Source: Pseudisothecium myosuroides (taxonomy: Eukaryota > Streptophyta > Bryopsida > Hypnales > Lembophyllaceae). From it: a stretch of 64,000 nucleotides of DNA. Below the pieces are notes generated by a model that was given only the letters and a program-made list of their open reading frames with translations, was not told the DNA's origin and ran no database searches. The stretch lies in assembly GCA_951799445.1 (NCBI GenBank), contig OX637288.1:622501-686500 (forward strand), written 5' to 3'. Both the position numbers and the translations under genes were made by a program. Positions 22,901-35,024 of the stretch are shown here, one piece after another (the first letter of the stretch is position 1; every line of letters starts with the position of its first letter).

Positions 22901-23488
22901 CCGGGTCAGATCTGTCTCTAACTCCTTCCGGTGCATTGGGTCGGCGGGAATGGCCGGTCCAACTATCCGAGCTGTGACAGAAGGTCGGCGCGCTACCGGT
23001 TTGCTGGACTCCGCCATAGTTTACCGACACCGACTACTAAATCCGGTGCAATCGGCACCGACCTCACCCGTCTCTCCTTGTCGCGATCTCTAACTCACCA
23101 CTCTTTCTCTCAGCTAAGTGCGCAAGACAATCAGCAAAGTGAAGAATGAGGAAGATTAGGTCTGGCGAGGGTTTAAGTAGTAGTCGAGCTGCCGACCGTT
23201 CCCCTTGGCGAACGGAAAGAGGTCCGTTCTCGTAACGGTTCCTTAGCAGCGTAGGTCGGATACCTATTCCGTAGCTCGCTCCGATCCGACCTAACTCGGG
23301 TTTAAGATCCGTTCCTGTTCTCGGAAAAACCCGGTTTACAGGATCTGAAATCTCGGACTCTAACTATCCGGAATCTATCCGTATCCGAATCTAATTTCCT
23401 ACTTCTTATCAAATTTTTGAAATTTTTAACTAACTCCTAACCTATTTCTATGCTATCTTCCTTTATTCTAAGTTTCCGTGCTCCCACA
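19984..23488 (-). mobile_element. LTR C1 (3.5 kb, contains an ORF)
   Basis: On the minus strand it runs from TGTGGGAGCACGG (23,488) to ...TTTAGGACA (19,984), followed by a primer binding site, so it is a 5' LTR. The large frame at 21,115-23,017 lies wholly inside it. Partial copies at 40,008-41,399 and 48,156-49,325 confirm the family; the latter shares the 19,984 terminus. Its right edge cuts into the integrase of R1. Confidence 0.8.
21115..23017 (-). pseudogene. LTR-encoded protein, C type (one frameshift, one stop)
   Basis: Function unknown. ATG at 23,017. The N-terminal half carries the domain shared with the A and B frames: 'RKELETDLTRMGY', 'HRPWNVKN', 'NQFELTVRGQPGAWTADVW', 'DGYPVSDCKD', then 'YPEKPTRVTVTVANTIFGAL' and 'LLSPYLFHLYHH'. 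A long Glu/Asp run, a coiled-coil-like stretch ('KDERIKSLEKERDGLLGRV') and a basic Pro/Ser tail ending 'SSSAKKSKREK' follow. A run of six A (six T on the coding strand) near 22,600 shifts the frame; the copy at 40.5 kb has five. A TAG at 21,502-21,504 lies in frame with the tail. No catalytic motif, signal peptide or membrane segment is visible. Confidence 0.75.
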
Positions 23489-26400
23489 TGCGTCACCACG
23501 AGCTTCCTCTAGATCCTCAATTGCCAGTAACCGGATCTTAGAATCCGGAACCTGATCTCCCCTTCTGGAGGCCATCACTCGCAGGGTCTCGATCTCCATC
23601 TCTATCTTATGTAGCGCTGTCTGTCCAAAAACAAGAAAGAAGGGACTCTTTCCAGTTGTAGTCTTATCAAAAGTATTATAAGCATGGACTGCGGATGCCA
23701 GTTTCCGGTCCCAATCTGTTTTATGTGCGGAAACCATCTTGTTTAAACTTTTCCCTACAATCCCGTTCGCTCTATCAGTAAGCCCATTTGCTTTAGGATT
23801 GTAAGAAGTAGTCTTCCGGTGTTTGATCATATACGTCCTTGTGATGTTTCCAATAACATCATTCAAGAAATGGGTTCCTCTATCGCTGACCAGCTCTAGG
23901 GGGTGCCCAAATCGCATCATGATTTCCTCAAACAGGAACGAGGCAGCTGTGTTGCCATCATTCTTCCGGGTTGCTCTTGCTTCCACCCACTTAGTTGCAT
24001 AATCAGTGGCCAGGATAATATACCTCTTCTTCCGGGAACTGGCCAGATTAATTGGTCCTATGAAATCAATCCCCCATTTCTCAAAGGGAGAAAGTGGAAT
24101 AATGGGAGTCAACGGCTAGTGATTTTTAAAGGCTGGTGCTCCCGTCCTTTGGCACTAATCACAACTCTCCACGTAAGTCTGAACATCCCGGATCATGGAA
24201 GGCCACCAATATCCGGATGCCCGGATCTGGTTGACAGTTGTTCTGGCTGCAAAGTGTCCTCCTGAGGATCCGGAATGTAGAGCGTTCATCACTTGCTTTC
24301 TTTCCTTCTTCTCCAAACATCTTCTCAGCAGATCATCTGCTCCCATTTTGAATAGCACTCCATGTATCAAGGTGTAGGGTGCCACCTTTTTATGAAATAT
24401 GATCTTTTCTTCCATTGAATATCCATTTGGATACAGATGGTCCACCAGGTAGTCAATGATGTCTTGAAACTCTGAAACACCACCACCTCCAATGTGAAAG
24501 ACTACTGCATCTCTTACTGAATCGATTTCAGATTCAGAGTTTCCGAGTTCCTCTTCCGGGAATTCATCCGGGAAGTCTGCGGAAATTCCTTCCACTGCTT
24601 CCGGTCCTCTCTGCCGAGAAAGGAAATCAGCATTGGTGTTTGCCTTGCCTGATTTCACCATTACCTCGTAGTTAAACTCCTGAAGCAGAAGTATCCACCT
24701 AGCTATCCTTCCGGATAGATCAGATTTATTTACTAGATACTTAAGGGAATCATGATCCGTATGGAAAATGATTTTGTATCCTAGAAGATAATGCCGGAAT
24801 TTCTTGCAAGCATAAACAACTGCAAGGGCTTCCCTCTCAGTTGTTGTATACCTCCTCTCAGCTAAACTCATTTGCCTGCTGGCATAGTAAATAGGACATT
24901 CTCTCTTTTCCTCATACTGCCAAAGAATGGCCCCAAGACACCACCCGGATGCATCTAGGGTTACATGGAATTCCCGGATCCAATCCGGGGGAGATAAGAT
25001 AGGAGTCTTAACAAGTCTACTCTTCAATTCCTCAAAGGCTTTCTGTCTCTCCTCAGTCCAGGTAAACTTTACTTCCTTTTTCAGGAGTTCAGTCAGAGGA
25101 GTAGCCAATTTGGCATAACCCTCAATGAACCTCCTGTAGTAACCCACACATCCTAGAAATCCACGGATTTCTCGTACACAAGTGGGAGCAACCAAGGCTA
25201 GGATAGCCTTGACCTTATCTACATCGACCTCCAATCCTCTTTTGCTAACAACATGTCCTTGCAAAATCCCGGATTGCATGCCCATGAAACACTTACCCGG
25301 ATGGAGTTTCAATCCGGTTTCCTGGCATCGGATGAAAGTCCTCTCCAAAAACTCCAGATGTTGGCCTTGCTCGCTGAACACCACAAAATCGTCTATGAAT
25401 ACCTCCAAGAAATGTCTGAGGAAGTCACGGAAGATGTCCATCATGAGTCTTTGGAAAGTTCCGGGTGCATTGCACAATCCAAAAGGCATCCGGTTGAAGG
25501 CAAAGGTCCCCCACTCCGTTGTGAAGGTGGTCTTCAACTAGTCTATCAATCGAATGGTCACCTGATTGTATCTGGAAAATCCATCCAGGAAACTATAACA
25601 TTCCTGACCAGCTACTTTATCCAGGATTATATCCATGAAAGGTAATGGGAAATAATCCGTCTTGGTAGCTGCATTTAGTTTCCGGAAATCTTTGTCGATT
25701 TCCTCCTTCACCATGAGTGAGTACTTCGGATTTAGTCTATATTGACGCTGTCGGACTGGAACAGCTCCATCGACTAGATCAATTCGGTGTTCCCCTAGAT
25801 CCGGTGGAATCCCACTGAGATCTGATGGAGTCCAAGCAAATACATCTATGTATTTCTTCAACAACCTAACATAGTTTCTCCTCTCATTTCTACACAGAGA
25901 TTTCCCCAGGAAAAAGAACTTCCCTGGATCTACCTCTACCTTCTCATAATCTGAAGGATTCACTATATTCTTAACCCGATCCGGTTCCAATTCCTCTGAC
26001 AGGGTCCGGAACTCACTCCAAGGGATATCAGTCTTGCCTTTTTTCAAACTTACAGGGGATAAGTTGCCTTCAAGAATTTGGCTTCTCACCCACTCTGTTG
26101 TAAGTGGAACACTGGCTTCTCCAAGTGATCGATCTTCCGTGTGACCGGATGTAGGCTTTTGAGCAGGATCCGGGATTTTTTTTTCCTCTGGCTGACCCAA
26201 CTCCACTATGGGTTCTGGAAACTCAAAGTCTGCCTCTGTCATCCCAGCAAACTCTCCAACAAAGTTGACAGATAAGGAAGAAGAATCTTCTGGATCTGAC
26301 CAATCCGTAGTGTACCCTTCCGATTCACTTGTTTCTCCCTTGTGTTTCTCATTCTTCCAAGGGATCCGGATATTGGGCTTTCCCACAACGAATTCTTTGT

Positions 26401-27283
26401 TTCCCCAATCCACAATCACTCTTGCAGCATATAACCAAGGTCTTCCCAGTAACATTGGAAATGGTCTTCCTTTGTCAACCCGGATAATAACGAAGTTAAG
26501 AAGATAAGTTACCTTCCCAATCCGGGTTGCTACTTGAGAAAGCCTTCCAACCGGAACGACCCTGGATTGATCCGCCATCCTCAGTACTTGGTCTGTGGCT
26601 TCAAACGTGGTAAACCCCAAGTCGAAGGCTGTGTCCTCCAACATCAGATTTACACCAGAGCCTTCATCTACCAAAACTTTAGGTACCGAACATCCTTCTA
26701 TCTCGACAACCAATTCGGGTGGCCCGTAATCTTCAACTTGGGCAAAGTTTACAGCTACAGCCGGAAGCTTAAATCTTCGTTTTCTTCTCTTGGTCCAGGC
26801 ATCCCGGATCAGCTTTTGATAGTTGGTATTATCATGTAAAAGCTGTCCGATGGTCACGTTGGCCTTCTGATCCTTGATGTCCTGCAGAATATCATAGTTG
26901 TTTTCTCTTTTCTCTGGTTCAATGAAAATTGGGGTGTCATTAAACCTAACTGTCTGTGTGGAAGTTGGTAAACCGGAACCCGGAACTTCCTTATCTGGTT
27001 TACTGGCTTCGGAATTCCTTAGTTCTTGTCTAACTTCCTCACCTATATCCTCGGAAATACCTCTGGGGTATACCCCATTTTCCGAGTTTGCTATGGGTTG
27101 GGATCTGGTGGATTCATCAGAGTGATTAGAATCACTTGAATCCGGATCCGCTCTCCTAGTTTTTCTACTCCTAGTACTGGCTCTGGCTCTATTCCTAGCG
27201 TCCTTCCTATTCTTGGTGGAGCTACGTGTTTCCATTCTATAAACTGACGTTTCTACTCTATCCGGCAGCCCCACCCCTACGGG
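23489..27283 (-). pseudogene. pol: R1 Pol: protease, RT, RNase H and truncated integrase
   Basis: Ty3/gypsy polyprotein in one frame on the minus strand, downstream of the in-frame TGA at 27,284. Protease motif 'VLVDEGSGVNLML' has Glu where R2 has Gly. RT lacks about 37 residues between 'MVKEEIDK' and 'DFRKLNAATK' (present in R2), then continues with 'RMPFGLCNAPGTFQRLM' and the 'FIDDF' active site. RNase H has 'TLDASGW' and 'FHTDHDSLKYLV'. The integrase keeps its zinc-binding lead-in 'YWWPSMIRDVQTYVESCD', the catalytic Asp in 'GIDFIGP', and 'VSDRGTHF', but has 'GLTDRANG' where GQTERANG is usual (Glu to Asp). Stops at 25,538, 24,155 and just before 24,112. It ends where LTR C1 starts. The element is dead. 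Confidence 0.85.
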
Positions 27284-28921
27284 TCATTTATCCGGATTCT
27301 CAATCCCGGCTTTAGATCCGTAGTTGAGTGCGGTCTGGTCTCTAGGAGGAACTTCAACTTGTTTGTAGATTACTCTATTCTGTAGTGGTTTTGGACACTG
27401 GCCTGCACCATGCCCATATTCTTGGCAATTTTGGCATGGGAGAATCATGGGTGCGCCCTGTCCTTGTGGTTTAAAAGGACACCCATTGGCATAGTGTTCC
27501 GGGCTACCACAAATAAAGCAAAACCCATAAGGTTTTGGCTGAGACATCATACCTAGATTTATCCCGACTTGAACAGATCTGGGAACGACATTAGCTCTCA
27601 TCAGCTGCTAGGGTGCCCTTCCTCGTCCGTAAGTAGGTTGGACTTGAAAAACCGGATTCAGATCTTCCTCTTCCTCTTCCTCCGGGATAGTGACGTAGAC
27701 TTCTCCTTCCGGGTTCACATAGTGAACCCGTTTCACATACGGTCGATTACATTCACTAGGAAAGTGTCCTGCCTCTCCACATCTGGGGCACCAAACATTT
27801 GCTCTGCTTGTGGGAACAATCAGTCTTGGATTCCGGTTCTCGGCCATGTTGACTTTGATGGCTTCAAGCGTTTCTTGGATGCTCTTGATCGCTTTCTTCG
27901 TATCATCTGCTTCAATCTTGACCTTGACAATGCCCTTGTCCTTGTCTTCCCTGGAACTCTTGTGTTGGTGGCGTTTGGATCCGGTTCCGGATCCGGACGC
28001 CACTCCAGGGTCGGTCTCTGAACTATCTGACGGAGACGAAGAAGTGGTGGAACCACTGCTCGAACTTGAGCTGTCAGAGTACTTTCTTTGCTTCCTCCCT
28101 TTTTTGGAATGCTTCTTGCTCTTCCTCTCGGTTCTTCTCAAAGCATTTCGAAGTGATTGAGCTGAATCTTCATAATTTTGGGCGACTTCCATAGCTGCTC
28201 TCAACGTGGCTGGGCGAGCCTGCCGGATCTGGAAATTCATGGTTTCCGGAAACCCTGCCACATACCACTCAACTTGCACACTTGGAGCAATTTCAGTAGT
28301 CAGTTTCTGGATAAGGGTTTTCACTCTCTGCCCATATCTACGAACTGATTCAGATGGTTTCATCTTCATCCTACTTAGTCGACCCAAGGCACAAGCCTCA
28401 ACTCCGGCTTCCCGGAATGTTCTAACAAAGAACTCGGTGAACTGTTCCCAGTCATCCCGGATAGCAACTGGAACATCCTGGTACCACTTCAGTGCCTCTC
28501 CTTTAAGGAGGCCCTGAAATATCCGCTGTTTTGCTTCTAAGTTTTCCTGATTGGCTATAGCAATAGACCCAAACTCACAAAACCAGTCATCAACATCCTG
28601 GCTTCCATCTCCTTTAAAGCTGCTATACTTCAAACGAGTGGAACCCATGGTGTTAAGATTCCTAAACTCAGGTTCAGGTTGATCCTCTTCTTCTTCAGAT
28701 GAAACCGGAGCTTCCTCTACAAGGACCGGATCTGGATTTGGTACAGGATTGGTACCGCCTACCTCTCCTACTGATTCTACAACCAATTCCTCTTCTGGTT
28801 CTAACTGAGGGCGCTCTCTCGGGTCTAAGTTTACACCCGGAAACTCTAGAACAGGATCTCCCTCTTTCTTAAGTCGTTCAGATCTTCTTTCAGAAGTTCC
28901 TCCTTTTTCCTTTCTTTTCAT
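27284..28921 (-). pseudogene. gag: R1 Gag with three zinc knuckles
   Basis: Starts 'MKRKEKGGTSERRSERLKK'. A Retrotrans_gag domain lies at roughly residues 95-230 ('KGDGSQDVDDWFCEF', 'LLKGEALKWYQDVP', 'VEWYVAGFPETMNFQIRQ'), followed by a Ser/Lys-rich linker. CCHC knuckles: 'CPRCGEAGHFPSEC', 'CFICGSPEHYANGC' and 'CQNCQEYGHGAGQC'. A TAG at 27,608-27,610 together with a small deletion separates the first knuckle from the other two; R2 is continuous here. The frame ends at TGA 27,284-27,286, beyond which Pol continues in the same frame. Gag forms the particle and packages the RNA. Confidence 0.88.
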
Positions 28922-29075
28922 GAGGAAGGAATCCTCTTAAACTCCAGGACTCCTTTCAAAGGAAAAAGATCTCAACAAGTATGCCTTATCAGAAAGAATT
29001 ATCCGTAACAACAAAATAGACTCTTGTGGCGGTTCTTAACACTAAACCGGAATTCCAAACACACTATCTCAGAAA

Positions 29076-29093
29076 TCCCCGGCAGCGGTGCCA
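29076..29093 (-). promoter_or_regulatory. Primer binding site of R1
   Basis: Minus strand TGGCACCGCTGCCGGGGA, tRNA-Asp type with two differences, six bases after the end of LTR B. Confidence 0.8.
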
Positions 29094-30452
29094 TTTTTTG
29101 TCGTGTCGTAACACAGCAAAGCACAAATCCCCCTTTAAGTGTTAATCTAGTGCAAAAACACCTAAGATGACTCGTGTATCGTTCCCACAAGATTTCAACT
29201 AGTAGTATCCTCAAAATAACCGGAACAGGATCCGGAACCCAAAACCAAAGACAAACAGAATCCGGGAATAAAAACGTAGAACTAGACTTCCCGATTTGTG
29301 TTCATTTAACTTTTTCCTGTATCAACCTAGCTCTCAAACATATTACCAATCAACAAGAAATAGATCGGCAATCCTTTACAATAGTAGCAGTAACTTAGTA
29401 TCCGGCTTAACTAAACGCAGAACCGAAAAGAGTGTCTTGATCCTGTACTTTTCCCGGATCCGGACCTAGCAAGCAAATGCAACCAATGGTATAGTTTAAC
29501 CTCTACATCAGAGGGTTCCGCTCTTGGACTTAAGGAAGGACACGTAAATCCTACCCTCCACTGGTTTAAAGTGGCTGAAATTCCACTAAAAGAAAAATAA
29601 CAAAGAAAACAAAGAAAACCGGAAGGCAAGTATTTCCTCACAACTGATCCGGGAAGTTACTCCAGACAAGAAGGTCACTCAGGAAACCCCTACTATTCCA
29701 CTTACTACAACGACAGACTCTACCAAAACATAGTTCCCAGAGCAGAGCTAGTACCAACTAACTAAAGGATCCCAACTACTTTCCAGTTCCTCTCTTCCAG
29801 TAACAGCAAGACCTCATCAAACGTCGGCTAGTATTCGTACTTCAACCCGAAGAACTCACCCAACCTAGGAATGGCTATCTCACTCAGAAGACCCTCAAGG
29901 AAAATTAGCAGATGAAACTACCCCTTAGTATGCCAGTTCTTCATAAACCAACTCCTAATACTCCCAGAACCGGATCCAGATAGAATCCAGGGGTCATCTA
30001 TTCTTCTCCAACACCTGCAAACCAGCTACCCGCACTACCAATGCTTAACACACTGATGGCATACCAACACAAACTAAGACTTTTCAGACCAGTACTTGCG
30101 AAGTGGAAATCTGAAATCAATTTACAGAGTACTGAAAAATATACATAAGAATACCCGGAGCTTCAAACCAAAATCAGCCCTCTAAATACCAAACACCCAG
30201 AGAACCCTAAAGGCCCCTGGGAATCAAAAGGAAGGACCAGAGAATGACACCTGTCATTCCCCTTATCCTTCCCACGTTGACTTTCCTACCACACCCTGCC
30301 GATCCGCAAAATGTGGATCTCAGATCCTAAAAACCCGGAAAGTGAAGTCCAGGTTCATCCAATTGAAAAGCAGCTAACTGATTGCTTCCTACCTATCAAA
30401 AACTTGAGTTTTAATACTAACCATGCTAGGGTCAACTCAAGGAACTACCTAA

Positions 30453-32294
30453 CTACTTCTTCTGCCGCTTCGGAGAAGGTGCCTCCAACTTGACAGCTCC
30501 TTTCCGGGTTGGCTGTTTCCTGCTGGGCGATGGTTTGGGTGGCTTGGGATACTTTCCCTTTGTTGCTGAGGCCGTCTTACCCTTGAACTGTGAAGGCGAG
30601 ATGGTCTCCATATTTGTATCCTCTTCCGATTCAGAGCCCGGATGTGACTCGGACTGGGAACCGGATCCCGACTGGCTGCCCTCCTTGGCTGAGTTACTTG
30701 GCGACTCGCCTTCCTCTAAATGGTAATTTGCAGAAGTCGCCTCCCTCCCTCGTTTTGGTGTTGTCTTCTTCCTCGTGGTGCTGGGCATTGTTGGAGACGG
30801 CTTCGAATCCTTGCTTTGGGGTGTCCCAAGTTCTGATCCGGACTTCTGGGCCTTCTCCTTGGATCCGGATCCATGCCCGGATCCTTCTCCTCCTTCCGAC
30901 TTCCGCTTAGAAGTTTCCTTTGCGGGTGTCTTCTCTTCCTTGGGCTTACTCTTTGGCTTCACATTCGCTGGGGGCGACATTGGCACCTTCTTGGAACCCT
31001 TGATCAACCCCGATTCTTGAAGAACATCCCGGATCTCGAATATGAACTTCTCCGTAACATCGGAATACTCAGCCAGAACTTCTACTGACTTGACTGCTGC
31101 CTCTGACCCAGCCTTATGGATCCGTTCATCGAACAATTTGGCCTTGTTAATCACATTTCCTGAATTTGACACAAAAGCCCTAACTCTACGGAGGGTCTCC
31201 TCAGCCTCTGGGGAAAGTTTCTTCCCCTTCTTACTCTCCTCAAGTTCCCGGGTTAGTTCCTGGTTCTGCTCAGTCAACTCCTTAACCCGGGATTCCCACT
31301 TCCGGTTCTCTCTATCCCGGAGTAAATCCTCAATCCTCTCAGCGAGTTCCGATGCGTTTATCCCTCCTAGTAGCCCACATGCACTCTTGACTGCTCTTCT
31401 CTCCACATCTAGCTCCTCTCTGAGCCTCTTCAGATCCTCAATGGTCCTATCCAGCGAGTTATCCTGGGGATCTTCCTGTTCCGGGGATTCCTGACTCTCA
31501 CTCTTGTTCCCCTTCTTCTTCTCTGAGGTTGGAATCTTCTCTGAGGTTTCCTCTTTCTCTTCTAAGGATTCTCTCTTGGATCCCTCATCTTTCTCTTCCT
31601 CTACTTCTTCTTCTCCCTTTGGAGTAATGTTCAGTTTCATAAACGTGGCGGCAGCCTTATAGGCAGTTCTCTCCGGACCTCTCAAAGTTCCTAAATACTC
31701 ATAGAGGTGAAATATAAATGGCCCTATTGCTGTTGCCTTGGTATTCCCTAAAGATGAGACCATCTTTGTCACTCTCTCCTTAACAATACCAGCCCAGAAA
31801 ACCTTTCTATCTCCACTCAATGCCCCAAATATAGTGTTGGCCCAGGTTAAGGTAATCCGGGTTGGCCGTTCTGGGTACAGGATTGGGAGCAGAAATTCTA
31901 ACACTCTCTTCTCCCTCTGATCCTTGCAATCTGCTACGGTGTATCCATCATTGCCATGAGGAGCTTCAGAGAACTTACCCTCATGAAACTTGAGTGTCCG
32001 GGACGCCATTCCCTCTCCCGGTCTTGGAAAATCGTATACCCGTTTCCAGGTATCGATAGTCCAACTGCTGGGAAGTGCCCGAGAAGTCTTCTCCCATTCG
32101 TTCGACTGATCCCTCGTTAACTCCCGGATCATGTCCTCGTTCCTCAGCTTCCAGGGTCGTTGCAGAAAGTTCACACATCCCATCTGTGCAAGGTCCTCCT
32201 CCAATTGCTTCCGGTAACCTGGATCTTGTGGGATGATTGGGACAACGTTCTTGAACTTCAGGGTAACAGCTCTGTTCTCTTTGCCCTTCACCAT
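30453..32294 (-). CDS. LTR-encoded protein, B type (613 aa, intact)
   Basis: The only undamaged member of the LTR-encoded family in the window. The first true ATG is at 32,294. The N-terminal domain (about residues 20-210) has the shared blocks 'RKQLEEDLAQMGC', 'QRPWKLRNEDMIRELT', 'LPSSWTIDTWKRVY', 'DGYTVADCKDQREKRVLEFL', 'PERPTRITLTWANTIFGAL' and 'IGPFIFHLYEYL'. Then come an acidic region (220-300), a long predicted coiled coil (about 300-380, 'LTEQNQELTRELEESKKGKK'), a second helical block and a basic Ser/Pro/Lys tail ('PSPSRKQPTRKGAVKLEAPS'). No enzyme motif, CCHC knuckle or transmembrane segment is visible, so it does not look like an env or a Gag. Nuclear or particle-associated roles are guesses. 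It sits downstream of the LTR TATA, so it would be the first frame on a genomic transcript. Confidence 0.8.
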   Translation of the reverse strand: MVKGKENRAVTLKFKNVVPIIPQDPGYRKQLEEDLAQMGCVNFLQRPWKLRNEDMIRELTRDQSNEWEKTSRALPSSWTIDTWKRVYDFPRPGEGMASRTLKFHEGKFSEAPHGNDGYTVADCKDQREKRVLEFLLPILYPERPTRITLTWANTIFGALSGDRKVFWAGIVKERVTKMVSSLGNTKATAIGPFIFHLYEYLGTLRGPERTAYKAAATFMKLNITPKGEEEVEEEKDEGSKRESLEEKEETSEKIPTSEKKKGNKSESQESPEQEDPQDNSLDRTIEDLKRLREELDVERRAVKSACGLLGGINASELAERIEDLLRDRENRKWESRVKELTEQNQELTRELEESKKGKKLSPEAEETLRRVRAFVSNSGNVINKAKLFDERIHKAGSEAAVKSVEVLAEYSDVTEKFIFEIRDVLQESGLIKGSKKVPMSPPANVKPKSKPKEEKTPAKETSKRKSEGGEGSGHGSGSKEKAQKSGSELGTPQSKDSKPSPTMPSTTRKKTTPKRGREATSANYHLEEGESPSNSAKEGSQSGSGSQSESHPGSESEEDTNMETISPSQFKGKTASATKGKYPKPPKPSPSRKQPTRKGAVKLEAPSPKRQKK

Positions 32295-32703
32295 TGCACC
32301 CAAACTTCCACCAAATATCCTCTAAAATAAACCTTACACAATCCCTCACTAATGCAAAACTTACAGAGTTTCCGTCCCAATCCTGGTCCTATCTCTCTCT
32401 CTGGTCCGGGAAACTCGGAGCTCTCTCTCTCCTTGCAACCTGACTCTCCACACAATGATTCTGAGCGCTCCGAGGTCTCCACAATCCTCCAACTGAGAAG
32501 TGAGGGAAGAAAATCCGACCCCTGGGTCTTCTCTCCCGTCCAGCCGCTTTCCAGCCGTTAGGGTTTTCCGTTCCCGCTGAAATCTCGGAAGATTGTGACC
32601 GTTAAACGGTCTTCCTTATCTTCCGGTAGAGCCGTTGGATCGCAGAATTGCCCTAACGGCTTCTTCTGGGATCTCCGGTATCCTCTGGTATCCTTCGGTA
32701 CAT

Positions 32704-32711
32704 GTTTATAC
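32704..32711 (-). promoter_or_regulatory. TATA-like box of LTR B
   Basis: TATAAACA on the minus strand, about 260 bp into LTR B and about 410 bp upstream of the B-type ATG; the position is like that of the LTR A boxes. Confidence 0.4.
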
Positions 32712-32968
32712 CTGGCCCCGGTATATTGAAAAAGTCCAGATTCAACCCCCGGTTCCATATCCGGTTTTGGATATCTCGATAAATTAGGGAATCTAAATTC
32801 CCCTTCTTAACCTATTTATCTATTTACGATTATCCTATACTGGAGATGTCTTAATTTTGGTAAATCTAATATTTAAGCCTTGTAAAAAGCTAAAAATTTT
32901 ATCATTTCTCACTCCTTCATTCATATTCTTAGCTAACTAACCTTATCCTTACATTTTGTGTTCCCACA

Positions 32969-35024
32969 GTCGGCGAAAACGTCTTCCAACGCAGGTGTCC
33001 CCCGCAGTCTTGATAGATAATCTGCATTCGCGTTGGATTTCCCGGATTTCACCATGACCTCATAATTGAACTCCTGTAACAGTAGCACCCATCTGGCTAT
33101 TCTCCCGGAAAGATCCGGTTTGTTCACCAAGTACTTCAATGAGTCATGATCCGTGTGAAACACAATCCGGTATCCGAGTAAGTAGTGACGGAATTTCTTG
33201 CAAGCATATATGACTGCTAAAGCTTCCCGCTCAATAGTTGTATACTTCCTCTCAGCAATACTCATCTGTCTACTTGAATAATAGATGGGCCACTCCGTCT
33301 AAGAAACTGTAACAATCGTGACCAGCAACGTGGTCCAAAATAAGATCGGTGAACGGAAGAGGAAAGTAATCCTTCTTCGTGGCTGCGTTCAATTTTCGGA
33401 AATCTTGACAAACCCGGATCTTGACTTTCCCATCCGCTCCAACTTTCTTTGGAACCACCACAATAGGAGAAACCCATTCAGAGTTGTGGACCGGATAAAT
33501 GAATCCTGCTCCCAGCAACCGATCGATTTCCTCCTTCACCATCAACGAATACTTGGGGTTGAGCCGGTACTGTCGCTATCGAATCGGAACAGATCCTTCT
33601 GTTAGGTCGATGCGGTGTTCTCCTAAATGAGGGGGAATACCCTTCAGATCGGATGGCTCCCAAGCAAAAACGTCGAGATATTCCTTCAGAAGTTTAGTAT
33701 AACCGGATTTCTCCGTATCCTTCAGAAGTTTACTAAGGTAGAAACTCCTGTTGGGTTCAATACTCTCCTTCTCATACTCAGTGGGTGAAACAACCGGTTT
33801 GACTTTTTCCTCGTAAACTTCCTCAGGAAAGGAAGCTAAATTTCCCCAACCGGATTCTCTTGTTTCACTCTGACTAACCGGTAGATTTTCGATCCTGATC
33901 TGTTGAGCAATCCACTCGGTTGTGAGCGGAACACTCGACTCTCCCAGAGATCGATCTTCTACCACTGGTTTCTGGATTTCTTCCGGATGATGCTCTAACA
34001 CAACATCGGAAAATCCATAGTTCGTCTCGGACTGGTGCTCGAATGGATCTACGAAATAACTGGTGGCGGAATCTTCCGGATCCGACCAGTCCGTCGTGTA
34101 GCCATCTGAATCACTTGTCTCTCCTAAATGCTTCTCAGTGGTCCAGGGAATCCGGTTGGAAGGTTTCCCTACCACCAGTTCCTTGGCTCCCCAATCCACA
34201 AGTACTCGAGCGGAATATAACCAGGGTCTACCGAGTAACATCGGAAAAGGTCTACCTTTATGAACACGTATAATAACGTAATTCAGCAAGTAGTCTTTTC
34301 CTCCAATCCGGGTTGGAACTTGTGAAAGTTTCCCGACCGGATTTACTCGTGACTGATCCGCCATTCTGAGGACTTGTTCCGTGGCTTCGAAGGTGGTGAA
34401 TCCCAAGTCAAATGCTGTATCCTCCAGCATCAGGTTCACTCCCGATCCACCATCGACCGGAACCTTGGGAATCGCACATCCTTCTATCTCCATAGTGACC
34501 TCTGGAGCTCCGGAATCTTCCGGTTGAGAAAAGTTCACTGCGACCGCTGGCAGCTTCACCTTCTTCCTCCGTTTCCGGGTCCAGGCGTCTCGGATCAGCT
34601 TCTGGTACATCACGTTGTCATGCAGGAGCTGTCCGATTGTGACATTCGCCTTCTGATCTTTTATATTCTGGATGATGTTATACTCATGCGTATTTACATC
34701 CGGATTAATGATCACGGGTGTGTCACTAAAACTAACCTTCTTCTGATTCTGTATTATATCCGGTCCAGAGATTTCCGTTCGGATCTCTGCGCTGATATCT
34801 ATCGGAATCCGGTTACTGCCTACCCCTTCATCAAAGTGAACTACCTCTGGTTCTGGTCTAGGCTCTGGAGAAGGACGATCCGAATCGCTACTCGATTCCG
34901 GTTTCCTTCTCGACTTCTTCTTACTACTCCTAATGGTACGACCGGATTGGTTCCTGGTGGAACTGCGTGTCGATACTCGGTTGACCACGCTCTCCGCTCC
35001 TCCTGGCAGCTCCACCTCGCACCG
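32969..35024 (-). pseudogene. pol: R2 Pol: protease, partial RT, partial RNase H
   Basis: Continues in the Gag frame after TGA 35,025-35,027. It has the 'IQNIKDQKANVTIGQLLHD' leader, the protease motif 'VPVDGGSGVNLML', and RT to 'FRKLNAATKKDYFPLPFTDL' and 'CYSFLDG'. A deletion then jumps from there to the middle of RNase H ('SIAERKYTTIEREALAVIYA'), removing the RT active site and palm, roughly 0.6 kb judged against R1. A TAG at 33,576-33,578 replaces a Gln codon seen in R1. The frame ends at 'VFADCGN', where LTR B begins, so integrase is absent. Not functional. Confidence 0.85.

Larger units (their letters stand above)
29099..32968 (-). mobile_element. LTR B (3.9 kb, contains an ORF), 5' LTR of R1
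   Basis: Runs on the minus strand from TGTGGGAACACAAAATG (32,968) to ...ACGACACGACA (29,099), then a primer binding site. It contains the B-type frame at 30,453-32,294 and a TATA-like box near 32,705. Its start abuts the RNase H region of R2, so it appears inserted there. The stretch 29,099-30,452 after the ORF shows no other gene. Confidence 0.8.

Noticed and set aside
21115..23017. Calling the LTR-encoded protein an env
   Set aside because: No signal peptide, transmembrane segment or cleavage motif is visible, and the frame is inside the LTR rather than between pol and the 3' LTR.
30490..31920. Plus-strand open frames opposite the B-type LTR ORF
   Set aside because: They mirror the codon bias of the minus-strand frame and contain no domain.
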